Assembly: GCF_042677145.1 (NCBI RefSeq)
Contig: NZ_JBHTIT010000002.1
Location: forward strand, 68,825-132,824
DNA from: Perlucidibaca wandonensis
Lineage (GTDB): Bacteria > Pseudomonadota > Gammaproteobacteria > Pseudomonadales > Moraxellaceae
Length of the DNA stretch: 64,000 bases
Reading direction: 5' to 3'
Shown here: in pieces, positions 36,765 to 46,125 of the stretch
Numbering within the stretch: the stretch's first letter is position 1
Layout of the letters: each line of letters begins with the position of its first letter
Notes under the pieces: model-generated
Databases searched by the model: none
What the model was told of the DNA's origin: nothing
Seen by the model: only the letters and a program-made list of their open reading frames with translations
Position numbers and translations under genes: made by a program

Positions 36765-38342
36765 ATGTCAGCCACCCCCGTCATTCCGCCGAAAAAGCCC
36801 GCTGCTAGCGCCCCTAGCCTGTGGCGATCGACCTTTATTGTCAGTGCCATGACGCTATTGTCACGCATCGCGGGTTTAGTGCGCGACATGGTATTTATGA
36901 ATTTGTTTGGCGCTAGCCGGCTCATGGACGCATTTTTAGTGGCGTTCAAGATCCCTAATTTCTTACGCCGCTTATTTGCCGAGGGTGCATTTTCGCAGGC
37001 CTTTGTGCCAGTGCTCACCGAAGTGCGCAGCCAGCGCGGCGATGACGCGGTGCGCGTGCTGATCAGTCATGTTGCGGGCTCACTGACGCTGGTCATCGGC
37101 GCAATCAGCGTGTTTGCCATTGTATTTTCGCCGGCCATTATCTTTCTGTTTGCGCCCGGCTTTCGCGGTGATGAGCTGAAGTTCGATCTCGCCGCCGACA
37201 TGCTGCGCGTGACTTTCCCCTATTTACTGCTGATTTCGCTGACCGCTTTTGCTGGCGGCATTCTCAATACCTATGGCCGTTTTGGCGTATCGAGCTTCAC
37301 GCCGGTGCTGCTCAACGTCACCATGATTGGCTGCGCGGTCTGGCTTGCGCCGTTGTTATCGACGCCGATTATGGCGTTGGCGTGGGGCGTATTAATTGCT
37401 GGCGTGGTGCAACTGGGCTTCCAATTTTGGCCGCTGCATCGCATCAATCTGATGCCGCGGTTTAAGCCGAATTTTAAAGACCCCGAGGTTAAACGCATTC
37501 TGACGCTGATGGTGCCGGCCATGTTCGGCGTTTCGGTGAGTCAAATAAACCTACTGCTCGATACTGTGCTGGCGTCATTTTTGGTCAGCGGTTCGGTGTC
37601 TTGGCTCTACACCGCTGAGCGTTTAACTGAGCTGCCATTGGGCTTAATTGGCATTGCCGTGGCCACGGTGATTTTGCCGACACTATCGACCAAGCATGCA
37701 GAAAAGTCCGATGTCGAATTTCGCGCCACCATCGACTGGGCCTTAAAAGTCATCGTTTTGGTTGGCCTGCCGGCATCATTGGCGATGGGCTTTTTGGCTC
37801 AGCCCTTGCTAGCGACCTTGTTTCATCACGGCGCATTCGACGCAGAAGACGTGGTGAAGTCGGCGATGGCATTGCAGGCGCTGTCGGGCGGCATCTTGGC
37901 GTTTATGCTGATTAAAGTTTTTGCGCCGGCGTTTTACGCGCGCCAAGACATGAAGACGCCCGTGCGCATCGGCATCATCGCGATGGTCGCGAATATGGTG
38001 TTTAACCTGATGCTGGTGTGGCATTTAGACCATGTTGGCCTGTCTTTGGCGAGCACCTTGGCGGCTTTCGTCAATGCTGGTTTGCTTTATCGTGGCCTGC
38101 ATCGCTCTGGCATTTATCGTCTTGATGCGCGTTGGGTACCGCTGCTTCTGCGCTTTGCCATGGCCAATGCGGCGATGTTCGCAGTGCTGTGGTTCATCAC
38201 GCCGAGTAACGATTGGTGGCTAGCGGGCCACGGTTGGGCGCGCGTGGGTTGGGTGCTACTGATCTGCGCTGCTGGTGCGGCGACTTATGGCGCAGCATTA
38301 TTGGCGGTTGGCTTTAGACCACGCGAGCTGCGGCATCCCTGA
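36765..38342 (+). CDS. murJ: Lipid II flippase MurJ
   Basis: MOP-superfamily integral membrane protein (MviN) that moves lipid II across the inner membrane. It has 525 aa and about 14 hydrophobic segments. Family hallmarks include SRIAGLVRDMVFMNLFGAS (about 30), FLVAFKIPNFLRRLFAEGAFSQAFVPV (about 55-81) and a membrane-embedded VAPAFYAR-like segment (VFAPAFYARQDMKTPV). GGAGC precedes the ATG. First of the murJ-ribF-ileS-lspA-fkpB-ispH series. Confidence 0.97.
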   Translation: MSATPVIPPKKPAASAPSLWRSTFIVSAMTLLSRIAGLVRDMVFMNLFGASRLMDAFLVAFKIPNFLRRLFAEGAFSQAFVPVLTEVRSQRGDDAVRVLISHVAGSLTLVIGAISVFAIVFSPAIIFLFAPGFRGDELKFDLAADMLRVTFPYLLLISLTAFAGGILNTYGRFGVSSFTPVLLNVTMIGCAVWLAPLLSTPIMALAWGVLIAGVVQLGFQFWPLHRINLMPRFKPNFKDPEVKRILTLMVPAMFGVSVSQINLLLDTVLASFLVSGSVSWLYTAERLTELPLGLIGIAVATVILPTLSTKHAEKSDVEFRATIDWALKVIVLVGLPASLAMGFLAQPLLATLFHHGAFDAEDVVKSAMALQALSGGILAFMLIKVFAPAFYARQDMKTPVRIGIIAMVANMVFNLMLVWHLDHVGLSLASTLAAFVNAGLLYRGLHRSGIYRLDARWVPLLLRFAMANAAMFAVLWFITPSNDWWLAGHGWARVGWVLLICAAGAATYGAALLAVGFRPRELRHP

Positions 38343-38393
38343 TGCGCTTTCGGTATACTCACGCGCTGAATCAGCTAAGGCTATAAGTTCGTC

Positions 38394-39353
38394 ATGCATC
38401 TGATACGCGGCATACACAATTTGCGCCCCGCTTTAGGGCCGCACGCGCTCACCATTGGTAATTTTGATGGCGTGCACGCTGGCCATCAAGCCATGCTCGC
38501 GCAGCTGCGTGAAGCCGCCGATAGGCTCGGTGTGCCTGCTATGGTGATGTGCTTTGAGCCGCAGCCGCAGGAGTTCTTCTCTGGTGAGCAAGCTCCTGGC
38601 CGATTAATGACGTGGCGCGATAAAGTCGAGACCTTGGCTGAGTATGGTGTCGATCGCGTACTGCTAGTGCGCTTCGATGAGCGCTTTCGCGCCTACACGG
38701 CGTCGGGCTTTATCGACGATTTGCTCGTGGCCAAGCTACAGACCAAATATATTTTAGCTGGCGATGATTTCCGCTTTGGTTGCGACCGCAGCGGCGACTA
38801 CAGCCAATTGCAACGCGCGGGAGTCGAGCACGACTTTGCCGTCGATGAACTCGCTACTTTCGAGTCTGACGGCGATCGTGTCAGCAGTACACGCCTTCGC
38901 GCTGCCGTCGCTGCTGCCGACTTTGCCTTAGCGCGGGCACTTAGCGGGCGTGACTTTTTTGTCGCGGGCCATGTTGTTCATGGCGATAAAATAGGCCGTA
39001 CATTAGGTCTGCCCACCGCCAATATTTTGATGAAACGGCAAGTGCTGCCTTTGCGTGGTGTTTTTGCGGTCTGGGTCGATGGCATTGGCGACACGCCATT
39101 GCCGGCTGTGGCTAATGTTGGCACGCGACCAACGGTGCAGGGCATTCAAGCGCGTTGTGAAGTGCATTTATTGGATTATCGCGGCGATCTTTATGGTCGT
39201 CGCCTGCGTGTGCGTTTCGCGCATAAATTGCGTGATGAGCAGCGCTTTGCCTCATTAGAGGCGTTGAAATCGGCTATCGAGGCAGATGTTATTGCCGGCC
39301 ACCACTATTTTTCTGCTGAAGGCGCTACTGCCCTAAAGCACGCTGGGAATTGA
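38394..39353 (+). CDS. ribF: Bifunctional riboflavin kinase / FAD synthetase
   Basis: Converts riboflavin to FMN and then FAD. It has 319 aa. The N-terminal nucleotidyltransferase domain has ALTIGNFDGVHAGHQAML (about 19-36) and an SSTRLR motif (about 164); the C-terminal kinase domain has GRTLGLPTANI (about 204) and NVGTRPTV. It ends 9 bases before the ileS ATG. Confidence 0.97.
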   Translation: MHLIRGIHNLRPALGPHALTIGNFDGVHAGHQAMLAQLREAADRLGVPAMVMCFEPQPQEFFSGEQAPGRLMTWRDKVETLAEYGVDRVLLVRFDERFRAYTASGFIDDLLVAKLQTKYILAGDDFRFGCDRSGDYSQLQRAGVEHDFAVDELATFESDGDRVSSTRLRAAVAAADFALARALSGRDFFVAGHVVHGDKIGRTLGLPTANILMKRQVLPLRGVFAVWVDGIGDTPLPAVANVGTRPTVQGIQARCEVHLLDYRGDLYGRRLRVRFAHKLRDEQRFASLEALKSAIEADVIAGHHYFSAEGATALKHAGN

Positions 39354-39362
39354 TTGCAGGCT

Positions 39363-42185
39363 ATGGACTATAAAACCACGCTGAACCTACCCGAAACTGA
39401 TTTTGCCATGAAGGCCAGTCTTGCCACGCGCGAGCCAGCACGAGTGGCGGCGTGGCAGTCTGAGTCGCTTTACCAACGCATTCGCCAAGCGCGCGCGGGT
39501 GCGCCGAAATACATCCTGCATGATGGCCCGCCGTACGCTAACGGCGATATTCACATCGGTCATGCGGTGAATAAAATTCTTAAAGATATGATTGTGAAGG
39601 CGAAGGGCCTGAGCGGTTTTGACGCGCCCTATGTGCCTGGCTGGGACTGTCACGGCCTGCCCATTGAGCTCAATGTTGAGAAGAAATTTGGTAAGCCCGG
39701 CGTCAAGCTGAGTGCTGCTGAGTTTCGTGAAAAATGCCGTGAATATGCGGCCACGCAAGTTGCTCGCCAGTCGGTCGATTTTCAGCGCCTAGGTGTGCTT
39801 GGCGACTGGGATAAGCCTTACTTAACGATGAACTTTGGCCAAGAGGCCGACATTATTCGCGTGCTCGGCAAAATCGCTGGCAATGGCCATTTGCATAAAG
39901 GCATGAAGCCGGTGCATTGGTGTATGGATTGCGCCTCGGCTTTGGCTGAGGCCGAAGTTGAGTATCAAGATAAGACCTCGGCGGCGATTGATGTTGGTTT
40001 TGCCGCTGTCGATATGGCTGATTTTGCCAAGCGCACGGGACTGACTCTGGTCTCGGCGGAAGTGGTGATTTGGACCACAACGCCATGGACATTGCCCGCC
40101 AACCAAGCCGTGTCGCTGCACCCTGAACTGAGCTACGCCGTTGTGCGTGCGACAGTGGCGGGGCAAGTGCGACATTTGGTGCTGGCCGAGACGCTAGCGG
40201 CTGATGCCTGTGCGCGTTATGAAGCGACCGATGTTGAAGTGCTGGCGACGGTGAGCGGTCAGGTACTGGAAGGCTTGCAGCTGCAGCATCCGCTGTATGA
40301 GCGCGTGGTGCCGGTCATTGTTGGCGAGCATGTCACTGCCGACGCCGGTACGGGCGCTGTGCACACAGCGCCGGGTCATGGCCAAGATGACTTTGTCATT
40401 GGCAAGGTTTATGGCTTAACGGTGGATAATCCCGTCGATGGCAACGGCGTGTTTTTGCCGAATACGCCGCGCTTTGCTGGCCTGCACGTGAACAAGGCCA
40501 ATGAGCCAATTTGCGATGCGCTGCGCGAGCCTCGCGCCGATGGTAGCTCGGCGTTATTGAGCTTTGTCAAAATCCAGCACAGCTATCCGCACTGCTGGCG
40601 TCATAAAACGCCGATTATTTTCCGCGCCACGCCGCAGTGGTTTATCAGCATGACGCAAAATAATCTGCGCGATGACGCCATGGCAACCATCAAGCAAGTC
40701 GAGTGGCTGCCAGAATGGGGTCAGGCGCGCATCGAAGGTATGGTTTCGGGCCGGCCCGATTGGTGTATTTCGCGCCAACGTACTTGGGGTGTGCCGATCA
40801 CTTTATTCGTGCACAAAGAAACTGGCGAGCTGCACCCGCGCACAGCTGAGCTAATTGAGACAGTTGCGCTACGAGTTGAGGCTAAGGGCATTGAGGCGTG
40901 GTTTGCCTTGGAGTCCGCCGAGCTTTTGGGTGATGACGCCGTGCATTACGACAAAGTCACCGACACGCTCGATGTTTGGTTCGATTCCGGCGTGACGCAT
41001 AGCTGTGTACTCAATCGCGTCGATGATTTGCGCTATCCCGCCGACCTGTATTTGGAAGGCTCAGACCAGCATCGTGGCTGGTTCCAGTCATCGCTACTGA
41101 CTGCTGTTGCCGCCAATGGTTCAGCGCCATTTAAGACGGTGCTGACTCATGGTTTTACCGTCGATGGCCAAGGCCGAAAAATGTCGAAATCGGTGGGCAA
41201 TGTCGTCGCGCCACAAAAAATCATGCAGACCTTGGGTGCCGATATTATTCGCCTCTGGGTATCAGCGACGGATTATCGCGGCGAGATGACCGTGAGCGAT
41301 GAAATCCTCTCGCGCATGTCCGATAGCTATCGTCGCATCCGAAATACGCTGCGCTTTTTGCTCTCCAACCTCAATGGTTTCGACCCTGTGCGTGATGCTG
41401 TCGCCGCCGATGACATGCTCGCGCTTGATCGTTGGGTAGTCGATGCCGCAGCGAGCTTACAGGATGACGTCATCGCGGCTTATGACGACTTTCAGTTCCA
41501 CCAGATCTATCACAAGCTGCACAACTTCTGCGTCAATGAGCTGGGGGGGTTCTACCTCGACATCATTAAAGATCGCCAATACACCACGCAAGAGCAGTCA
41601 TTGGCGCGCCGCTCAACGCAAACTGCGCTCTGGCATATTGCCGAAGCCTTTGTGCGTTGGGCAGCACCAATTCTGAGCTTTACTGCCGAAGAAATTTGGG
41701 AGGCATTACCCGGTGAGCGCGAAGGCTCGGTATTTTTGAGCGAATGGTATACGGGCCTCGCACGTTTGCCCGGCACTGAGCCGATGCTGACGCAGGCTTA
41801 TTGGCAGCAAGTTTTGGCAATGAAATCAGCGGTTAATAAACACATCGAAGCCGCACGTAATCGCAAAGAGATCGGCTCAGGTTTATCTGCCGATGTTGCC
41901 TTGTTCGCCAACGATGAGTTACTGCCGGTGCTCACTGCTTTGGGCGATGAGCTGCGTTTTGTGCTGATCACTTCTAGCGCCACGGTGCTGCCGTTGTCGG
42001 GAGATAGTGGTGAGGCCAGTGAGCTTGATGGCTTGCGCGTGTTGGTGACGCCGTCTGCTGGTATCAAGTGTGTGCGTTGCTGGCATTACCGCGATGATAT
42101 TGGCACGGACGCTGCGCATCCGGAGATTTGTGCGCGCTGCGTTAGCAATGTCTGTGGTCAGGGCGAGGAGCGTCGCTATGCTTAA
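39363..42185 (+). CDS. ileS: Isoleucyl-tRNA synthetase
   Basis: Class I aminoacyl-tRNA synthetase charging tRNA(Ile), 940 aa. The start ATG at 39363 gives MDYKTTLNLPETDFAMKASL, the family N-terminus; an in-frame TTG at 39354 is ignored. HIGH motif in GDIHIGHAVN (about 60), editing domain with WTTTPWTLPANQA (about 240), KMSKS in GRKMSKSVGN (about 606). The C-terminal zinc site is CVRCWHYR...CARC. It is the lead gene of the ileS-lspA pair. Confidence 0.98.
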   Translation: MDYKTTLNLPETDFAMKASLATREPARVAAWQSESLYQRIRQARAGAPKYILHDGPPYANGDIHIGHAVNKILKDMIVKAKGLSGFDAPYVPGWDCHGLPIELNVEKKFGKPGVKLSAAEFREKCREYAATQVARQSVDFQRLGVLGDWDKPYLTMNFGQEADIIRVLGKIAGNGHLHKGMKPVHWCMDCASALAEAEVEYQDKTSAAIDVGFAAVDMADFAKRTGLTLVSAEVVIWTTTPWTLPANQAVSLHPELSYAVVRATVAGQVRHLVLAETLAADACARYEATDVEVLATVSGQVLEGLQLQHPLYERVVPVIVGEHVTADAGTGAVHTAPGHGQDDFVIGKVYGLTVDNPVDGNGVFLPNTPRFAGLHVNKANEPICDALREPRADGSSALLSFVKIQHSYPHCWRHKTPIIFRATPQWFISMTQNNLRDDAMATIKQVEWLPEWGQARIEGMVSGRPDWCISRQRTWGVPITLFVHKETGELHPRTAELIETVALRVEAKGIEAWFALESAELLGDDAVHYDKVTDTLDVWFDSGVTHSCVLNRVDDLRYPADLYLEGSDQHRGWFQSSLLTAVAANGSAPFKTVLTHGFTVDGQGRKMSKSVGNVVAPQKIMQTLGADIIRLWVSATDYRGEMTVSDEILSRMSDSYRRIRNTLRFLLSNLNGFDPVRDAVAADDMLALDRWVVDAAASLQDDVIAAYDDFQFHQIYHKLHNFCVNELGGFYLDIIKDRQYTTQEQSLARRSTQTALWHIAEAFVRWAAPILSFTAEEIWEALPGEREGSVFLSEWYTGLARLPGTEPMLTQAYWQQVLAMKSAVNKHIEAARNRKEIGSGLSADVALFANDELLPVLTALGDELRFVLITSSATVLPLSGDSGEASELDGLRVLVTPSAGIKCVRCWHYRDDIGTDAAHPEICARCVSNVCGQGEERRYA

Positions 42186-42768
42186 ATCGGGGCTTAAAAC
42201 TGGGCTTAATAAAATGCCTTCTGCAAACGCTGTCGGCATGCGCGCGATTCTCGACCGTCCACTGAATTGGCTCTGGCTGGCGGTGTTAATTTATGTCGCC
42301 GATTTCTACACCAAGGCTTGGGCGTCGACGAGCCTGCACTATGGCCAGTCCATCGAGCTACTGCCATTTTTGAATTGGACGCTGGCACATAACTCAGGTG
42401 CGGCCTTTAGCTTTCTGCATGATGCCGGTGGCTGGCAGCGCTGGTTTTTTGTCGGCATCGCGGTGGTGGTGAGCATTGCGCTTATCATCTGGATGGCGCG
42501 TCTGCCGCGCGGTTCGCGTTGGCTGCCATTGTCATTGGCACTGCTTTTGGGCGGCGCTATCGGCAATCTGCATGACCGCATCGTGCAAGGCTATGTCGTC
42601 GACTTTATACATTTCCATTGGGCCGGTATGAGCTTTCCCGCCTTCAATATTGCCGATTGTGGCATCACTGTGGGCGCTATTATGTTGATCATCGATAGCG
42701 TATTTTTAGAGTCGCGCCGCGAGCGTCTGGCAAAATCTGAAGCAACGTCTCAGGAGCCGAAAACATGA
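42178..42768 (+). CDS. lspA: Lipoprotein signal peptidase (signal peptidase II)
   Basis: Inner-membrane aspartyl protease that removes signal peptides of prolipoproteins, such as BamD here. It has 196 aa from the ATG at 42178, which overlaps the ileS end by 8 bases and has GAGGAG upstream. Four hydrophobic segments are present. The catalytic region FPAFNIADCGITVGAIMLIIDS holds the two Asp residues (about 145 and 164), and NSGAAFSFL is conserved. The N-terminus is about 20 residues longer than usual, so a later ATG (42214 or 42238) is possible. Confidence 0.95.
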   Translation: MLKSGLKTGLNKMPSANAVGMRAILDRPLNWLWLAVLIYVADFYTKAWASTSLHYGQSIELLPFLNWTLAHNSGAAFSFLHDAGGWQRWFFVGIAVVVSIALIIWMARLPRGSRWLPLSLALLLGGAIGNLHDRIVQGYVVDFIHFHWAGMSFPAFNIADCGITVGAIMLIIDSVFLESRRERLAKSEATSQEPKT

Positions 42769-43223
42769 GCAAAATTGGCCCAGGTACGCGCGTCAGCATG
42801 CATTTCACGGTGTCATTAAGCTCGGGTGAAGTGCTCGACAGCACGCATGATCGTAGCGATCCGCCAACGTTTGAATTTGGCGATGGCAATTTGCTGCCCG
42901 GCTTCGAGAAGGCCATCGAAGGCATGCAAGCAGGCGAGCAAGGCCGCTTTAGTATTTCGGCTGAGGATGGTTTTGGTATCTGGCAGGAAGACAATGTGCA
43001 GCATTTTCCGCGTCATCAGTTCGGTGAGCAGCTGCTGGAGCCGGGCATGGTTATGCAGTTTGCCGATGCCAGTGGAGCCGAGTTGCCGGGCGTAATTAAA
43101 GCCTTGCCAGACAATGCCGTTGAAGTTGATTTCAACCACCCATTGGCGGGTCGTGAGCTGGTATTTGAAGTTGATGTGCTGCGCGTCACCGATGCCGATG
43201 CACGACCAGTGACGCTGAATTAA
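42765..43223 (+). CDS. fkpB: FKBP-type peptidyl-prolyl isomerase (SlpA-like)
   Basis: A 152-aa SlyD/SlpA-class prolyl isomerase and chaperone. FKBP flaps are seen at GEVLDSTHDRSDPPTFEFGDGNLLPGFEKAIEGM (about 24-57); the inserted-in-flap domain lies about 70-125. The histidine-rich metal-binding tail of SlyD is absent, favouring FkpB/SlpA. Its ATG overlaps the lspA stop (ATGA), and ispH follows after 19 bases. Confidence 0.93.
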   Translation: MSKIGPGTRVSMHFTVSLSSGEVLDSTHDRSDPPTFEFGDGNLLPGFEKAIEGMQAGEQGRFSISAEDGFGIWQEDNVQHFPRHQFGEQLLEPGMVMQFADASGAELPGVIKALPDNAVEVDFNHPLAGRELVFEVDVLRVTDADARPVTLN

Positions 43224-43242
43224 CGCCCTTAGGAGCGCTGTC

Positions 43243-44193
43243 ATGGACATAAAACTTGCTAATCCGCGTGGTTTTTGCGCCGGAGTTGATCGCGCTATTG
43301 AGATTGTTAATCGTGCTTTAGAAGTGTTTGGCCGACCAATTTATGTACGTCATGAAGTCGTGCATAACAAATTTGTCGTCGATGACCTGCGCGATCGCGG
43401 CGCGGTCTTTGTCGATGAGCTTGAGCAAGTGCCTGATGATGCCATCGTGATTTTTTCCGCCCATGGCGTGTCAAAAAAAGTCCAACAAGAGGCTAGCTCG
43501 CGCGGCTTAAAAGTCTTTGACGCTACCTGTCCTTTGGTGACTAAAGTGCATATGGAAGTAGCGCGATATGCGCGTACCGGCACCGAGGCGATTTTGATCG
43601 GCCATGCTGGGCATCCTGAAGTCGAAGGCACCATGGGCCAGTACGACAAGCGTAATGGCGGCGATATTTATCTGGTCGAAGATGAGGCCGATGTCGCTAA
43701 GTTGCAGGTGAAAAACCCTGAAAACTTGGCTTTTGTCACACAAACCACGCTATCGGTGGATGACACTGCGCGCGTCATCGATGCCCTGCGCCAGCACTTT
43801 CCGCATATTCAAGGCCCACGCAAAGATGATATTTGCTATGCCACACAAAACCGCCAAGACGCGGTAAAAACTTTGGCCGAACAATGCCAAGTGGTATTGG
43901 TAGTGGGCTCGCCCAACTCCTCGAACTCAAACCGCCTGCGCGAACTAGCTGAGCGTATCGGTGCGCGGGCTTATCTGGTTGATAACGCCGAGCAAATCGA
44001 TAAGTCATGGCTCGATGGCGTTGCCGCCGTGGGTGTGACCGCTGGGGCCTCGGCGCCTGAAGTGCTGATTCGCCAAGTCATTGATCGCTTAGGTGAATGG
44101 GGCGGTGCAGTGCCGGTCGAGCTTGATGGCCGCCCAGAAAATGTCGTGTTCTCGATGCCAAAAGAACTGCGCATTCCCGTCAAAGCCGTGTGA
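43243..44193 (+). CDS. ispH: 4-hydroxy-3-methylbut-2-enyl diphosphate reductase
   Basis: Last enzyme of the MEP isoprenoid pathway, an iron-sulfur protein making IPP and DMAPP. It has 316 aa. Cluster cysteines are in NPRGFCAGVDRAI (Cys12), DATCPLVTKVH (Cys96) and DDICYATQNRQDAV (Cys near 198). The catalytic Glu region TQTTLSVDDT and the conserved VGSPNSSNSNRL are present. GGAG precedes the ATG. It feeds precursors to ispB. The minor pilin cluster follows. Confidence 0.97.
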   Translation: MDIKLANPRGFCAGVDRAIEIVNRALEVFGRPIYVRHEVVHNKFVVDDLRDRGAVFVDELEQVPDDAIVIFSAHGVSKKVQQEASSRGLKVFDATCPLVTKVHMEVARYARTGTEAILIGHAGHPEVEGTMGQYDKRNGGDIYLVEDEADVAKLQVKNPENLAFVTQTTLSVDDTARVIDALRQHFPHIQGPRKDDICYATQNRQDAVKTLAEQCQVVLVVGSPNSSNSNRLRELAERIGARAYLVDNAEQIDKSWLDGVAAVGVTAGASAPEVLIRQVIDRLGEWGGAVPVELDGRPENVVFSMPKELRIPVKAV

Positions 44194-44340
44194 TTTTTTT
44201 CGCAGGCGCCCTAGTAAACGCTTAAATCTTTGCCACCCTTATGAGGTAGGTGCTGCGCAGCTTAAATAGCGTGCGGCATCGCCCACACAAGGCCTTTGCA
44301 CGCCTATTGATTGGCTCGCAGAGAACGCATGGAGGTGGCT

Positions 44341-44853
44341 ATGACGCATGCCCGTGCTCAGCGCTCACAAGTATTGCTCGTGTGGCAGCAGCGCGGCCTA
44401 GGCCTGCCCGAGACCTTGATCGCTTTCACACTAATGATGGTCGCGCTGACCGGGCTTTTGTCTGCGCATCAGCAGGCCAAGCTGCTTCAGCGCGATGCCA
44501 GCCAGCGCTTACAGGCAGTTATGGCGTTGCGTGAACTATCGCTACGTTGGCAGCTGAACTCACCTGCGGCAGCTAGTTATCGTGCTGGCATAGCTCAAGG
44601 TTTGAGTAACGCCGGCAATGACTTTCGCTGCACGCAAGACAGCTGTTCAATGTCTGCTCGCGCACAGGCCGATATTGCTTGGGTGGCTAGCGCGCTTAAG
44701 GACCTAACACGGGCGCAATGGCAAATTCAGCCTTGCCGAGAATGGCTAGCGGATTGCCTATGGCTGGGCTGGGGTAGTGCTGCCAGTAGTTGCAACGGCA
44801 CGCGTACGCCTTTGCGCTTTGAGCGCTGCCTGCAATGGTTGCTGCCGCCATGA
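44341..44853 (+). CDS. pilV: Type IV minor prepilin, PilV-like
   Basis: A 170-aa putative type IV pilus minor prepilin. The start ATG at 44341 has GGAGG 5 bases upstream. A 19-residue leader ends at QQRG; cleavage there leaves LGLPETLIAFTLMMVALTGLLSA, with the required Glu at +5 and a hydrophobic helix. The rest is unlike anything I can name and contains several cysteines (CTQDSC, CREWLADC). PilV is assigned from being first in a four-gene set downstream of ispH, the position of the P. aeruginosa minor pilin cluster. Confidence 0.72.
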   Translation: MTHARAQRSQVLLVWQQRGLGLPETLIAFTLMMVALTGLLSAHQQAKLLQRDASQRLQAVMALRELSLRWQLNSPAAASYRAGIAQGLSNAGNDFRCTQDSCSMSARAQADIAWVASALKDLTRAQWQIQPCREWLADCLWLGWGSAASSCNGTRTPLRFERCLQWLLPP

Positions 44854-45668
44854 GCTGCTTAGCTCTAGGCTCCAGCGGAGTGGCTACTGCCGCACGCCTG
44901 AGGCCTTCTCAGCGCGGCATTGCTATTGCCGAATGGGCCATGGCCGCAGTGCTTGGCGCATTGGTTTTGGCAGCGGCCATGGCATGGCTGCAAAGCAGCG
45001 TGGTATTGGCGATGTCGCAGCGTGTGCCGGCGCAATTGCAGGAGTCGAGCTATTGGCTAACTCAGCGTCTCGATCAGCTCATCACAAATGCCGGCGCCGG
45101 CGGTGTGCATCCATTTGGCTTGGATGATCCAGCATTAGCGGCGTGGTGGCCAAAGGCTTTGCCGGGTACTGGGCGCGTCGCGAGCGACCAATTGCTTCTG
45201 CAACGACTTATCGAAAGTGACAAAAATGATTTCGACTGCGAAGGCCGGCGTACCGCGGTGGGCGCACGCCAAATTAGTCGGCTATTTCTGCGTAAAGAAA
45301 GTGTCTCGCCACTCTGGGCTTTAGCCTGTGATAGCGGCTATTGCGATGATTCTGGCTGCCATGCCTTGGGTGATGCCGGCATTGTCTTGATGTCTGGTGT
45401 GAATGCGATTTCGTGGCGGGCATTAGCTGCGACAGAAGGCGATAGTGCAGCGCGCTGGATCGATATCGAGAGTTGGCGAACGCAGCAACAAACATCAGCA
45501 ATTGCCGGACTTCGCGTGGCTTTGTGGACAACTAGCGAAGACCAACTGTCACGAGCGCGGCGCTGGCAGGCACCTGAGAACTGGTTAGCGCCAACTATCG
45601 CGCCTGTTGCCGAGCGGCGAGTTCAGCACACGCTAGAGATGACGTGGGAGCTAAGCCATGCGCCCTAA
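44850..45668 (+). CDS. pilW: Type IV minor prepilin, PilW-like
   Basis: A 272-aa putative prepilin. The ATG at 44850 overlaps the previous stop (ATGA). The leader of about 23 residues ends in SQRG, then IAIAEWAMAAVLGALVLAAA with Glu at +5. The globular part has Cys pairs (DCEGRR, LACDSGYCDDSGCHALGD). It is the largest of the four, as PilW is, and is second in order. An in-frame ATG at 44835 is a poorer choice. The sequence is strongly diverged from known PilW. Confidence 0.7.
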   Translation: MSCLALGSSGVATAARLRPSQRGIAIAEWAMAAVLGALVLAAAMAWLQSSVVLAMSQRVPAQLQESSYWLTQRLDQLITNAGAGGVHPFGLDDPALAAWWPKALPGTGRVASDQLLLQRLIESDKNDFDCEGRRTAVGARQISRLFLRKESVSPLWALACDSGYCDDSGCHALGDAGIVLMSGVNAISWRALAATEGDSAARWIDIESWRTQQQTSAIAGLRVALWTTSEDQLSRARRWQAPENWLAPTIAPVAERRVQHTLEMTWELSHAP

Positions 45669-46125
45669 ACAGCAAGGCCAAGTGCTGTGGCTGATTGTCA
45701 TCGTGCTAGGTAGCTTGGCGCAGCTAGCGATTATTACTATTCAGCAGGCAGCGGCGAGTGGTTTTTCGGTGCGGCGAATCGAAAGCTATTGGCAGCGAGA
45801 AATCTTGGTCGAGCACATTGCGGGCAAGCTTCAGAGTTTATCGCTGCAGCGATTATCAGCACCTGATCAGCAGGCGCTTTGGCATCCTTTGGGGCCGCTA
45901 TTGCGCACCGCTTGCGCCAGTGAGCCACGTCAGTCATTGACGCAAACGCCTTGCTTGCCAACGACGACTGTGCGCTGGGCCTGGCAGCTTGAGCGCGATG
46001 AAGCATCGGTGCGCAGCTGGCCCGGCGTGCTGACTCAGAACTATCGCTTGCGCGTACAAGCAACGAGTCGGAATGGCCAGAGTAGTCGTTGGCTGTTTGA
46101 TTACGAGCAAAGGAGCTTGCCATGA
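45658..46125 (+). CDS. pilX: Type IV minor prepilin, PilX/GspK-like
   Basis: A 155-aa protein with a very short leader (MRPKQQG) and then the hydrophobic VLWLIVIVLGSLAQLAIITI. Position +5 after the Gly is Leu, not Glu, as in GspK-type pseudopilins that sit at the fibre tip. It overlaps the PilW-like gene by 11 bases and the next gene by 4. Third in the set, so PilX-like by position. Function inferred only from context and the N-terminus. Confidence 0.6.
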   Translation: MRPKQQGQVLWLIVIVLGSLAQLAIITIQQAAASGFSVRRIESYWQREILVEHIAGKLQSLSLQRLSAPDQQALWHPLGPLLRTACASEPRQSLTQTPCLPTTTVRWAWQLERDEASVRSWPGVLTQNYRLRVQATSRNGQSSRWLFDYEQRSLP

